Source of the DNA: an uncultured Erythrobacter sp.
GTDB lineage: Bacteria > Pseudomonadota > Alphaproteobacteria > Sphingomonadales > Sphingomonadaceae
Assembly: GCA_947488755.1 (NCBI GenBank)
Contig: CANLAD010000001.1
Location: 2,055,501-2,119,500, forward strand
DNA length: 64,000 nucleotides
Reading direction: 5' to 3'
The notes under the pieces are model-generated. The model saw nothing but the letters and a program-made list of their open reading frames with translations. It was not told the DNA's origin and ran no database searches. This document shows, one piece after another, positions 1 through 8,162 of the stretch. The position numbers and the translations under genes are program-made. The stretch's first letter is position 1, and the number at the start of each line of letters is the position of its first letter.

Positions 1-1635
1 GTCGGGCAAAATGCCTCGCATCGCCTGGCGGTGAACGATCTTGCCGATGCCGCCCCTCGATTTGATGTGCGCCGGGGTTTGCACCGAAAACTCGATGAAG
101 CGGCGGCTCAGCATGGGATGGCGCGATTGCAGCCCGATTTCCGCACGCTGACGCGCCATCATCTCGTGTGAAAGGTCGCCGCGCGGCGCTTTGGCAAGAT
201 TGTGTTTCACCCATTTTACGGGATCTTCGGGCAGGGCCGCCCGATATTGGGCCTCAGCCTCCCGCAGCCGCTCACGCCATTCGGGTTTGAGCCAGAACAG
301 TTCTTTGTCCCGAGCCTGTCTGGAAGCGTGCAGGCGCATGCGGATCCTGCGCGCAATCGGTGCTGGCGTCAGCTCGGCCAACACATGGCGCGCTGCCTCT
401 GCAATTGCGCTTGGCCAACCAGCTGCTGCGGCATCATCGCGAAAGGCCCTGCCAAACTGCGCGAACGCACCATCGCGTAGAAACTCGCGATAATACAGCC
501 GGTTGCCCTGCAGCCATTCATCTCCGCCAGTGCCGTTAATGATCACCCGGCACCCGTCCGCGACCACCTGCCGGTCGATCCCCAGCATCATCGCACCATT
601 GGAAGGGATGGCGATATCCCGGCGCTCACGGGCATCCTGAGCATACCAGTCGATATCGGGATCGAAGAGCGGGCATTCGATGATTTCACGCCCGGTCTCT
701 CGCGCCGCGGCATGGGCATAGGGCAATTCGTAGGCGTTGCTGCCCTCATCCGCTGCAAAGGTGTAGCCCCGGAGGCCGGGTGCCAACAGCTCACCGTTGT
801 TTTTAAGCCGATCGGCCACGCAGAACAGTGCGGTCGAATCGAGCCCCCCGCTTACCGCGAACGCAACCGGGCCATCCGACCGGGAGGCCCGCCGCACCTC
901 GTCGAAAAGCAGCTCTCGATAGTGTTCGGCATAGTCCTCGTCACGCTGGTAGCGGATCGTGACATCGGTGGGAGGGGACCAGTATTCGTCGGTCCGGATG
1001 CGCTTTGCGTCAAAACTCAGCGTATGCGCGCGAACGATGCGCTTGACGCCCTGCCACGGCGTCGCCTCACGCAGATGGAAACTCTTTGCGAGAACCTGTG
1101 CGAGATAATCGTGATCAGGCTTCAGCGTGGATCGGCTGACATGCGAAAGCGTCCGAAAGTCCGATGCGACAAGCAGACGATCTCCGTCCTTGCGATAATA
1201 GAGCGGCACCAGGCCCATATGATCGCGTATCGCGAAGAGTTTGCCGGTGACCTGATCTGCGATGATCAGCGCAAACTCACCTTCGAGGCGGGGCGCGCAT
1301 GCCTCCCCCCATGCGCGATAGGCGCCCATGACAATCGCCACATCGCTTTCATCCCGGGGCCGCAGGCCTTTCGCCTCAAGCTCTTGCAGAAGATTGTCGG
1401 CGTTAAGCAAATAACCGTCAAAAACTGCCGCTATCCGGCCATCGGCGCAGGTCGCAGGCTGGCGCGTCTGGCGCGATTCGGCATGGGTGTGAAGGGTCGC
1501 TGCCGCCAGAGCGAACGGTCCTGCGCGCCAGCCATCGACTTCGTCATGCGGAAATTGCGCGAGCGAATGCTTGAGCGTGTCGAGTGTTTCCTCAGGCACC
1601 CCGCGCTCGCAAAAAATTGCGCCTATCGCCGACAT
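1..1635 (-). CDS. Asparagine-synthetase-fold protein, lasso-peptide macrocyclase type (3' end cut by window edge)
   Basis: 545 codons are visible and the frame is still open at the window edge. The N-terminal ~190 residues resemble a class II glutamine amidotransferase domain, but the protein starts MSAIGAIF, so the Cys2 nucleophile of true AsnB (MCGI) is absent. The ATP-pyrophosphatase motif SGGLDS lies at residues 262-267. Loss of amidase chemistry with retained ATP-dependent carboxylate activation is the signature of lasso-peptide C proteins (macrolactam synthetases); some exopolysaccharide-linked asparagine-synthetase homologues share the fold. Divergent from a B2-type protein 172 bases away, which supports the lasso-type assignment. 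The start is ATG at 1635, matching the family N-terminus. Substrate unknown. Function as a cyclase is inference. Confidence 0.85.
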   Translation of the reverse strand, partial: MSAIGAIFCERGVPEETLDTLKHSLAQFPHDEVDGWRAGPFALAAATLHTHAESRQTRQPATCADGRIAAVFDGYLLNADNLLQELEAKGLRPRDESDVAIVMGAYRAWGEACAPRLEGEFALIIADQVTGKLFAIRDHMGLVPLYYRKDGDRLLVASDFRTLSHVSRSTLKPDHDYLAQVLAKSFHLREATPWQGVKRIVRAHTLSFDAKRIRTDEYWSPPTDVTIRYQRDEDYAEHYRELLFDEVRRASRSDGPVAFAVSGGLDSTALFCVADRLKNNGELLAPGLRGYTFAADEGSNAYELPYAHAAARETGREIIECPLFDPDIDWYAQDARERRDIAIPSNGAMMLGIDRQVVADGCRVIINGTGGDEWLQGNRLYYREFLRDGAFAQFGRAFRDDAAAAGWPSAIAEAARHVLAELTPAPIARRIRMRLHASRQARDKELFWLKPEWRERLREAEAQYRAALPEDPVKWVKHNLAKAPRGDLSHEMMARQRAEIGLQSRHPMLSRRFIEFSVQTPAHIKSRGGIGKIVHRQAMRGILPD

Positions 1636-1807
1636 GCCCACCCGATCCGTGCATGAGGGAAATGGCGATCGACTGACTGACGCGGGTCCGCTTCGCTCTG
1701 GCAATCGGCCTTGAGACGCGAGAACCGCAGCGCGTTCGACATTTCGTTCAAAACCCTGTTAAGCCAGGCCATATTCAATAGACACATCAGGCAAACGGCT
1801 TAGGCAC

Positions 1808-2284
1808 GTGACCGATCGAGTGCAATCACCGCAAGCCCTTGACGGCAAGGCCAGACCGACATGGCGCGACATCGCATGGCTCGTGCCCTACGCGGTGCGC
1901 GGCACGCTGGAGCTGATTCGCGCGCGATACCAGTTTCGCAATCTGAGCGCCCGGGGAATCGTGGCCCGCAATCGCGACCTTCGGACCGATCCAGGCCTGC
2001 AAGCGTCCGTCGATCCGAAGGTAATTGCTCGAATCACATACGTCCTGCCGCGAATTTCGGACCGCCTGCCGTGGCGCAGCGATTGTCTTGTCCAGGCGCT
2101 CGCCGGGCAAAACTGGCTGCGGGCCCGGGGTCTGGACAGCGAAATCGAAATCGGCGTGGAGCACCCGGAAGACGGCGATTTTGGCGCTCATGCGTGGCTT
2201 GTTTGCGGTGAAATGGTGGTGACGGGCGGCGATATCGCACGGTATGAGCTTTTGCTGAGCCGCCAGAAGGTCGGCAAAACCTGA
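1808..2284 (+). CDS. Lasso peptide biosynthesis B2-type transglutaminase-like protease
   Basis: 158 residues with a GTG start, the usual size for a stand-alone B2 protein (Transglut_core3 family). B2 proteins cleave the leader from a ribosomal precursor before cyclisation. The catalytic Cys is Cys93 in SDCLVQAL and the His is His128 in GAHAW. The third catalytic acid normally follows a few residues later; here the segment reads WLVCGEMVV, so it is either Glu135 or lost. The N-terminal half is helical and basic, as in the family. No separate B1 (PqqD-like) gene is seen on either side within the window. A perfect 16-base palindrome sits just after the stop codon. Confidence 0.8.
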   Translation: MTDRVQSPQALDGKARPTWRDIAWLVPYAVRGTLELIRARYQFRNLSARGIVARNRDLRTDPGLQASVDPKVIARITYVLPRISDRLPWRSDCLVQALAGQNWLRARGLDSEIEIGVEHPEDGDFGAHAWLVCGEMVVTGGDIARYELLLSRQKVGKT

Positions 2285-2453
2285 TTGAAAAGCGCTTTTC
2301 AGGCCGGTTTCGAGCAGTTTTTCGTTCCCGTTCAGGGATTAGGAACCATTGCCAAGCAGTATACGTTGTTATAAGTAGATGAACGAAGGTCCACGTCTGT
2401 CCGGGCCAAGCCGAACTTTTAATTACCGATTTTTAGCGACAAAGGCCAATCTT

Positions 2454-2738
2454 ATGATGAAATCTATGTCACGCCTCATGGTGACCGCCGCAGCAGCAGG
2501 CATGGCGTTCGCGCCAGTAGCCGCGCAGGCGAACACGCGTGCTGGCGACAGCGCGCCGGTTTATACCGCGCAGTCATCCGAAACCTCCGCGCAGCCGGGC
2601 ACAAACCGCAACGCTGATGGCGAAAACATTGCCGGCGTTCCGGCGCTTATCGGCGCGCTTCTCGCCGCAGCAGCGGCTGCAGGCGTGATCGTGATCGTTG
2701 CCGACGATGACGATGACGATCAGTCGCCGGGCACCTGA
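2454..2738 (+). CDS. Small secreted Ala-rich protein with Asp-rich tail
   Basis: 94 residues from the ATG at 2454; an upstream in-frame ATG at 2379 would put a non-signal extension ahead of a clear signal peptide, so it was not used. The signal peptide is about residues 1-25, ending in VAAQA. A Ser/Thr/Asn-rich spacer follows, then a hydrophobic Ala/Ile/Val stretch (about residues 62-84), a run of six Asp and a short tail. Small proteins of this build are common beside exopolysaccharide genes in sphingomonads, but I know no assigned function. It is followed by a strong terminator, so it may form its own transcription unit. It has no lasso-precursor features (no Thr-x leader end, no ring-acid core). 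Confidence 0.6.
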   Translation: MMKSMSRLMVTAAAAGMAFAPVAAQANTRAGDSAPVYTAQSSETSAQPGTNRNADGENIAGVPALIGALLAAAAAAGVIVIVADDDDDDQSPGT

Positions 2739-2781
2739 GGCCGGAAGAACACAAAAATGGTGATCGGTTTTTGCCGGTCTG

Positions 2782-2814
2782 AAAAGAGCGCGCGGAGTTC
2801 CGTGCGCTCTTTTT
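2782..2814 (+). terminator. Rho-independent terminator
   Basis: A perfect 10-base stem (AAAAGAGCGC at 2782-2791 with GCGCTCTTTT at 2804-2813) is followed by T-rich sequence. It lies 44 bases after the small secreted protein gene and before the O-antigen ligase-like gene. Confidence 0.85.
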
Positions 2815-2844
2815 GTTTCTGATCTCCAGGACCGGGGGACTGGT

Positions 2845-4275
2845 TTGGCGGACGCACGCTATCAAGCTGACAGCAATTCGCGCGCCACATCGCGTCGCCA
2901 ATTTCACCGCCGTGCGAATCGGTCGAAGACACCATGGGCCGCGGTGTCGCTCGCCACGGTCGTTGCACTAGCCATCTTGGCTGGTGGGGGCGGTTCGCAT
3001 TACGGATTGGCCAACCTGGCGGTGCTTCTTGGCGCACTCCTAACACTTTCATTCCACCGCCATGCTTTTGCGAAGTTGGTGACAGAAACACCCTTGCTGC
3101 TGACCATCCTGATCGTCGCCAGCCTGCTTGTGCCGATCGCTCAAATCGTTCCGCTGCCGCACGAAATTTGGTCCGCCGCACCCGGGCGCGAACTGGTCGA
3201 ACGCTCCTACGGGCTCGCCGGTCTCGAGCGCGAGCGCTGGGCCGCGCTGAGTGTGCATCCTGCTCGCACGCTCATGGCCCTGCTCGCGCTTATCGTTCCG
3301 GTCACGGTTCTGGCGATCGGGTGGACAGTGTCGCGGGACCGTTTGATTCTTGTGGGGTGGGTTGTGGTCGTACTCGGTCTCGTTCAGCTCCTCCTAGGTA
3401 TCGTTCAGGTTCTCTCGAATGGTGAGACCGGCCTTGTTTATCCCGAAAATCCGATGCCGGGCGTGCTTTTCGGACTTTTTGCGAACCGCAACTCAACCGG
3501 GCTTTTCCTTGTCGGCACCCTGTGTCTCGCCATGCTGCTACCGCCCCCTGCAGGCATGACGCGCGGCGCGGCGTTCGTGCGAACGGGTATCGTCACGCTG
3601 CTGGTTCTGGCGGTCCTCCTCACGCGTTCGCGCACCGCGCTGGTCCTTGCGCTGCTACCAATGGCTCTGGGAGCTTTGCGCATCTGGCAAGCACGCCGCG
3701 CTGCGCCAGAAGATCCGCACGCCGCACCACCGCGAACCCGAATGATCGCGGTGGTGCTCACAGGCTTGGCGCTCGTCGCAGCGGGACTCACCTTCGCTTC
3801 AGCGCCTGGCAGAGTTGGCGACACGATCGAACGGTTCGATGCCGAGCGAGTCGATGGACGCTTTTACATCTGGGACGATGCCTCTTTTTCAGCGGAACGG
3901 TATTGGCCCGTGGGATCGGGCATCGGGACGTTCGACGACGTGTTTCAGATTGACGAATCGCTCGAGAACATGGCCACGCGGCGGGCAGGACGGGCGCATA
4001 ACGACTACCTCGAAGTCGCGATCGAGGGCGGCGCCGCAGCGCTCGCGCTCGTCGTCGCCTGGCTTGCCGCCCTGGCTTGGCTGGCGTGGCGGGCGCGGGC
4101 CGCACGTGGTCGGTGGATCGCCTGGAGCGGTGGGGCTATCCTGCTCGTTATCGCCTTGCAGTCCATCACCGATTATCCCTTGCGCAATCTGTCCATGCTG
4201 GGATTGGCGGGCTTCGCACTCCTTCTGCTCGTCAAGTTCGGTGGGTCGTCAGCAAGTCGGAGGGCGGGCTCGTGA
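2845..4275 (+). CDS. O-antigen ligase/polymerase family membrane protein (Wzy_C)
   Basis: 476 residues starting at TTG 2845, with purine-rich GGGGGAC upstream. About ten to twelve hydrophobic segments are visible. A large periplasmic loop (about residues 325-390) carries the WzyC-type motifs GSGIGTF and AHNDYLEVAIEGG. The family includes O-antigen ligases (WaaL) and polysaccharide polymerases (Wzy) acting on undecaprenyl-linked glycans at the outer face of the inner membrane; sequence alone does not separate them. The basic N-terminus of about 30 residues is cytoplasmic. It overlaps the next gene by four bases (GTGA), so the two are translationally coupled. Polymer unknown. Confidence 0.85.
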   Translation: MADARYQADSNSRATSRRQFHRRANRSKTPWAAVSLATVVALAILAGGGGSHYGLANLAVLLGALLTLSFHRHAFAKLVTETPLLLTILIVASLLVPIAQIVPLPHEIWSAAPGRELVERSYGLAGLERERWAALSVHPARTLMALLALIVPVTVLAIGWTVSRDRLILVGWVVVVLGLVQLLLGIVQVLSNGETGLVYPENPMPGVLFGLFANRNSTGLFLVGTLCLAMLLPPPAGMTRGAAFVRTGIVTLLVLAVLLTRSRTALVLALLPMALGALRIWQARRAAPEDPHAAPPRTRMIAVVLTGLALVAAGLTFASAPGRVGDTIERFDAERVDGRFYIWDDASFSAERYWPVGSGIGTFDDVFQIDESLENMATRRAGRAHNDYLEVAIEGGAAALALVVAWLAALAWLAWRARAARGRWIAWSGGAILLVIALQSITDYPLRNLSMLGLAGFALLLLVKFGGSSASRRAGS

Positions 4276-4994
4276 TCGCTGCTGTTGCCTGGCGCCTGTT
4301 CCTCGCCGCAATTGCGGTGATCGTGGTCGGTGTGCAGCTCGATCGGCAGAGCGAGCGTGATCCAGGCCTCGCTGGGACAGTTCCCGAACTTTTCCGTTCT
4401 TCTGCCCAACCATGGATTGCAGCTTCGACGATTGCCGAAGATGACTCGACGCAAGCCCTGGAGGAAGCGCAACGGCTCATACTGCGCCGTCCGCTTCCAG
4501 CCGAGCATTTGCGGCTTCTCTCACAAGCACAGGTGGCGACGGGCAATTTCGACGAGGCCGCTCTGACCATCCAGTACGCAGCTCAGCGTGGATGGCGCGA
4601 TACCCTGTCGCAAAGGGCCATGATGGAACTCGCGCTTCAGGCAGGTGACATGGAGGAGGCAGCCAGGCGCTTCGCTGCGCTGTTCTTTCGCGGGACCATC
4701 AGCGACGACCAGCTCAGGGCTGCCGGTGAGCGCATCTTCGGAGAATCAGGAGGCCCGGGGGGCGCTACCTTTTCCGCAATCATCGCCGATGCCGAGCGGC
4801 GCCACGGCCAATTCGTGGCGCGCGGATCGCGCGTGTTACCGCCCAACGTCTTTATCGACTCTCTCAATGCGATTGCAGATCAGGGCGCGGAACTCGATTG
4901 CGGCGCCCTCCAGTTCGCGCAGCGCACGCTTGAGCGCCGCGAGCCTGACAGCGGCGAGCCACTGGCACCCCACATCGCCCGCGCCTGTCGGTAG
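4272..4994 (+). CDS. TPR-like membrane-anchored protein
   Basis: 240 residues, starting at the GTG that overlaps the stop of the O-antigen ligase-like gene. Residues about 1-20 form one hydrophobic segment (signal anchor). The remainder is helical with tetratricopeptide-like periodicity (AQVATGNFDEAALTIQYA, MMELALQAGDMEEAARRF). Coupling to a polysaccharide polymerase or ligase suggests a periplasmic accessory role in the same glycan pathway, which is inference. A longer reading starting at 4077 would overlap the upstream gene by 199 bases and is unlikely. Confidence 0.65.
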   Translation: MIAAVAWRLFLAAIAVIVVGVQLDRQSERDPGLAGTVPELFRSSAQPWIAASTIAEDDSTQALEEAQRLILRRPLPAEHLRLLSQAQVATGNFDEAALTIQYAAQRGWRDTLSQRAMMELALQAGDMEEAARRFAALFFRGTISDDQLRAAGERIFGESGGPGGATFSAIIADAERRHGQFVARGSRVLPPNVFIDSLNAIADQGAELDCGALQFAQRTLERREPDSGEPLAPHIARACR

Positions 4995-5454
4995 CCGCAC
5001 CAAATTACTCAATGCTACAGATAACCGCTTGCCTTTCGACCTCGGCGAATAGGTGCTGCGGAAAAGATCGCTTCTCGAAAGCCGCGGGCGCCACCCTAGG
5101 CGACAGCCTGTTGCGCCTGGTCGATCCAGGACGACCCAATGGCCAAATCCCTCGAGTTTCCGGGGATTTCATAGAGTAACCGGGAGAAACAAGAAAGAAC
5201 AAATGGTGCCCAGAAGAGGCATCACATTCGAACTTCTTTTCCGTTTAATTTCTGATGTTTAGATATTTCGGTCAAGCTGAAAAGCCCGCAAAAGGCCCGC
5301 AAAATCCCTCTAATGTATTGGTTCGATGCCTTTTTTAGGACTCGGAATTTCAATTTCAAACTTGACCGCGGAGTAGGTCGTTATCCGCTTTGCGCTCCAA
5401 TCTCCGCTATTTTACGGGCTGCGCGCTCTGCCCGGAAGCAGTCATCCGTTCGGT
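4995..5454. other. Gene-less stretch between convergent genes
   Basis: 460 bases of visibly lower GC than the flanks. The short open frames here (at most 72 codons) have no recognisable domain, signal peptide or ribosome-binding site. It lies between the 3' ends of two convergent genes. No tRNA, clear terminator or insertion-sequence end was found. Confidence 0.5.
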
Positions 5455-6405
5455 TTACTTTAAATCATCGATATTCGTTCCAGCTTCTCTTCTTTTTGGC
5501 CGATAGTCTGGGAGGGGAGGATTTGATGTAATTCCCTCAACCTGAATATCTTCGATTTTTTCACTGAGAGGAGCAAGTTCGCGACTAAGTTCGCGAAGGT
5601 CCGTTTCACCTTCAACCAAAGAATCTTCGACCGCCGGAATGCCACTCCTTATCTGGGAAAGTTTGTTTTCAGCGTTCTGCACCCCCTCCCTGAATTGGCG
5701 AAGGCGTAGTTGCGCGATAGCAGAAGCGCTCCGCCCTGAGATCCGCCGATCTGCATCTCGAAGATTATTTCCCCATCCACCAACCCTTTGCCCTAAGTCT
5801 AACAATCTTCCTTTTGTTGAGGCCAATCGTTCGTCCCAACCTTCGGCGTCCGATGCGAGTGCGGCCGTCGTGACTCGAAGCCGGACAAGATCGGAGGTGA
5901 TCACCCGTTGCTTTTCTGGCTCCAGTCCTTCGTTCAGAGCGCGAATGCTATTTGCCACGGTCTCTACAGTGGCGGTCGCATCCCTCCCCAATAGTCCGGT
6001 TTCGTCCGCGGCGGGAATGATCTTTTTTCCTGACTTGTCGGTGTAAATGCCCTCACGACCCCGTCGGCCCTCGAGCACGAGCGCAGCCTCTCCAGTTATC
6101 AGATCCGTGCTGATTGTCGCTTCAAGGCCGTGGACTTTCGCCGCAGAAGGATCGAGAGTCAGAACAACGACCACGTTTTCCGGTTCATTTTCCGCCAGAC
6201 GGACCGATGTTACCTGTCCCACAGGGACTCCCAATAGTGTTACAGTCGATCCCGACTGAAGGCCTTCCACGGAGCGATCAAACTTGATCTGATATGTTTC
6301 CTGATTTGGTCTGGGATCGATTAGCCACATCGCGAAAGCGATGGTCGTAAGCATCAGAATGCCAACGATCCACGCCACTAGGGAGAAGTTTGCGTTAGTT
6401 TCCAT
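5455..6405 (-). CDS. Orphan MlaD/MCE-domain lipid transport protein
   Basis: 316 residues. One N-terminal membrane anchor (about residues 8-28) is followed by an MCE/MlaD domain (about 38-120, with the VTLLGVPVGQVTSVRL core). A long charged helical region follows (about 170-290), probably coiled coil, with a Pro-rich end. Family members bind phospholipid or other lipids in the periplasm and pair with MlaE-type permeases and MlaF-type ATPases. Neither partner is adjacent, so it is an orphan or serves a complex encoded elsewhere. The start ATG lies 28 bases inside the preceding degenerate MarR reading frame, suggesting co-transcription or a recent rearrangement just upstream. Confidence 0.8.
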   Translation of the reverse strand: METNANFSLVAWIVGILMLTTIAFAMWLIDPRPNQETYQIKFDRSVEGLQSGSTVTLLGVPVGQVTSVRLAENEPENVVVVLTLDPSAAKVHGLEATISTDLITGEAALVLEGRRGREGIYTDKSGKKIIPAADETGLLGRDATATVETVANSIRALNEGLEPEKQRVITSDLVRLRVTTAALASDAEGWDERLASTKGRLLDLGQRVGGWGNNLRDADRRISGRSASAIAQLRLRQFREGVQNAENKLSQIRSGIPAVEDSLVEGETDLRELSRELAPLSEKIEDIQVEGITSNPPLPDYRPKRREAGTNIDDLK

Positions 6406-6923
6406 CTAGCACGCCGCCAGCGGTTTGTTCGTCCGGCAGAGGGCCGGTGCAATGAAAGTTCGCGTCCCGCATGCTCCATTCGGTTGTCCGCTATAGAACA
6501 TGACCGAGGTTCGTCCCCTGGCGCAATCGCCACGAGCGGGGCATCCGGGCGCGTCGAATGTGTTTTGGTTTGAGATCGGCCTAGTCCCAACACGGGCGTG
6601 ATGCCGCCCCGCCCGTGGCGACCGAATATTGCTATGACTTGCGCAAGCCGCGTCCGGTCACTCAAGCGCGAAGGCGTCATGTCTTCCAGGCCGCTGCTGG
6701 AGGATGTGATTTCAAGTCTCCTGGCGATGTCCGTCTGGTTCAGGGCAGGAGCTCTGATGAGCTGCGCCAACACACGCCACTGCGTACGATTGAGGCTCAG
6801 CGGCTGTGCTCGGTCATCGAATGCCTTGCGCGCGGCGCGGCTGATCTGGTCCATCATGAAGATCGCTCGATCATCGTGGGTGATGACATTGTCGAGTGCG
6901 AGAGTGCCCTCATCTTCTGGCAT
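6378..6923 (-). pseudogene. Truncated MarR regulator fused to the start of an ABC1/UbiB-like gene
   Basis: The open frame is 181 codons. Residues about 1-78 are a good MarR N-terminus and HTH (SLNRTQWRVLAQLIRAP, QTDIARRLEITSSSSG), but the reading ends in the recognition helix, with no wing or dimerisation helix. From about residue 82 the text (MTPSRLSDRTRLAQVIAIFG, then RHGRGGITPVLGLG) resembles the N-terminus of an ABC1/UbiB kinase, as in the intact pair near 36.4 kb. After that the sequence is unrecognisable and runs into mlaD. The simplest reading is an internal deletion within a MarR-UbiB gene pair. It may still be translated, but it should not work as a normal MarR protein. Confidence 0.6.
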
Positions 6924-7031
6924 GAGACATTCCTATCGATCGGAGAAAAATAGTAAAGGACTTTCGCATTTTGTTTTGGCCGCTATATCGCTCGCGCAGC
7001 GGCTCAAACGATGGCGAGGAGCGAAATAATC

Positions 7032-8159
7032 ATGGCGGACGAGACAGCAGGGGCTAGCGATGAAGGCGCACGTCCGACGGGGTTGTCCAGTCCGCGGGTC
7101 CGGCTGGGTCTGCTGATCGCCGGCATTCTGGTCCTGCTCGCCGGGAGCTACTGGTATTACAATCATCAGACGTACGGCAGATTCCAGCAGTCCACCGACA
7201 ACGCTTATATTGCCGCCGACAGCGTCATCATCTCCCCCAAAATTGCGGGCTACGTCGAGCGCGTATTAGTGACGGAGAATCAAACGGTCGCGTCGGGCGA
7301 TGCACTTGTCCAGCTGGACGTGCGAGATTATCGTGCCCAAACGAACCAGGTCGAAGCCCAGATCGCCGCGTCGCTCGCCGGAGCAGATACGGTACGCGCC
7401 CAGCAACAAGAGCAGGACGCGGCAATTGCCCAGGCCCGTGCACAGCTCGCAGCAGCATCTGCACAGGCTGGTCTCGCTGCTGAGCAGGTTGTCCGGTACC
7501 GCCCCCTTGCCGCTTCGGGAGCGGAGCCGCGCGAGAGGCTCGATCAGCTGGAGGCCCAGGCCAGAGAAGCGCAGGCTCAAGTCGCGGCAGCGCGCGCCGC
7601 GCTCACGGCGGCACAGCGCCGACAGAACACGCTTAGCGAGCAGATAGACCAGGCCAATTCGCAAGCCAACGCCGCTCGTGCGCAACTCGAGGCCGCCCGT
7701 CTGAACCTGTCATCGACCACGCTCCAGGCCAGTATTTCCGGGCGGGTGGGTGACCTCACGGTCCGACCTGGACAATTTGTCCAGCCTGGCCAACGCCTTA
7801 TGAGCCTCGTACCGACCGACCGCCTCTACGTGACAGCAAATTTCAAGGAAACGCAGCTCGGACTTGTCCGCCCGGGGCAACCCGTCACCTTGGAAATCGA
7901 CGCGCTGCCGGACCTCGAGCTATTAGGAAGAGTGGAAAGCATCGCCCCCGGGACCGGGGCAGAATTCTCAATCCTTCCGCCACAGAACGCGACGGGTAAT
8001 TTCACCAAGATCGTTCAGCGCGTCCCGGTGCGCATATCCATTCAGGCTTCGCCCGAGATCCTGCGTCTGCTGGTGCCGGGCATGTCTGTTGTCGCGAGTG
8101 TCGATACGCGCGCCGCTAGAGACCAACTCGATTCGATCCGCAACGCGGCCGGAGACTGA
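7032..8159 (+). CDS. HlyD/EmrA-family periplasmic adaptor
   Basis: 375 residues. The ATG at 7032 is chosen over the one at 7011 because AGGAG lies 10 bases upstream. Cytoplasmic N-terminus, one membrane segment (about residues 26-44), a lipoyl/barrel-sandwich half (about 55-95), a long Ala/Gln/Glu-rich coiled-coil hairpin (about 95-210), the second lipoyl half (GRVGDLTVRPGQFVQPGQ) and a beta-barrel domain. EmrA-type adaptors link an inner-membrane MFS pump to an outer-membrane channel. The EmrB-type pump starts 3 bases after the stop and the channel gene follows, so this is the first gene of a complete tripartite efflux operon. Substrate unknown. Confidence 0.9.
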   Translation: MADETAGASDEGARPTGLSSPRVRLGLLIAGILVLLAGSYWYYNHQTYGRFQQSTDNAYIAADSVIISPKIAGYVERVLVTENQTVASGDALVQLDVRDYRAQTNQVEAQIAASLAGADTVRAQQQEQDAAIAQARAQLAAASAQAGLAAEQVVRYRPLAASGAEPRERLDQLEAQAREAQAQVAAARAALTAAQRRQNTLSEQIDQANSQANAARAQLEAARLNLSSTTLQASISGRVGDLTVRPGQFVQPGQRLMSLVPTDRLYVTANFKETQLGLVRPGQPVTLEIDALPDLELLGRVESIAPGTGAEFSILPPQNATGNFTKIVQRVPVRISIQASPEILRLLVPGMSVVASVDTRAARDQLDSIRNAAGD

Positions 8160-8162
8160 CCG

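Noticed and set aside
1623..1772. 49-codon minus-strand frame just upstream of, and overlapping, the cyclase-type gene, as a possible lasso precursor
   Set aside because: No penultimate Thr of a leader, no Gly/Ser/Ala core start with Asp or Glu at ring position 7-9, and a very Arg-rich end. It is kept only as a search target.
2286..2301. Palindrome TGAAAAGCGCTTTTCA right after the B2-type gene, as terminator or operator
   Set aside because: No loop or T-run for a terminator, and no regulator nearby to support an operator. It may be chance.
4077..4271. Longer start for the TPR-like protein
   Set aside because: It would overlap the O-antigen ligase-like gene by 199 bases, while the GTG at 4272 gives an immediate hydrophobic anchor and a normal four-base overlap.
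5053..5262. Short plus-strand frame in the gene-less stretch
   Set aside because: No ribosome-binding site, domain or signal; composition is like the surrounding noncoding DNA.
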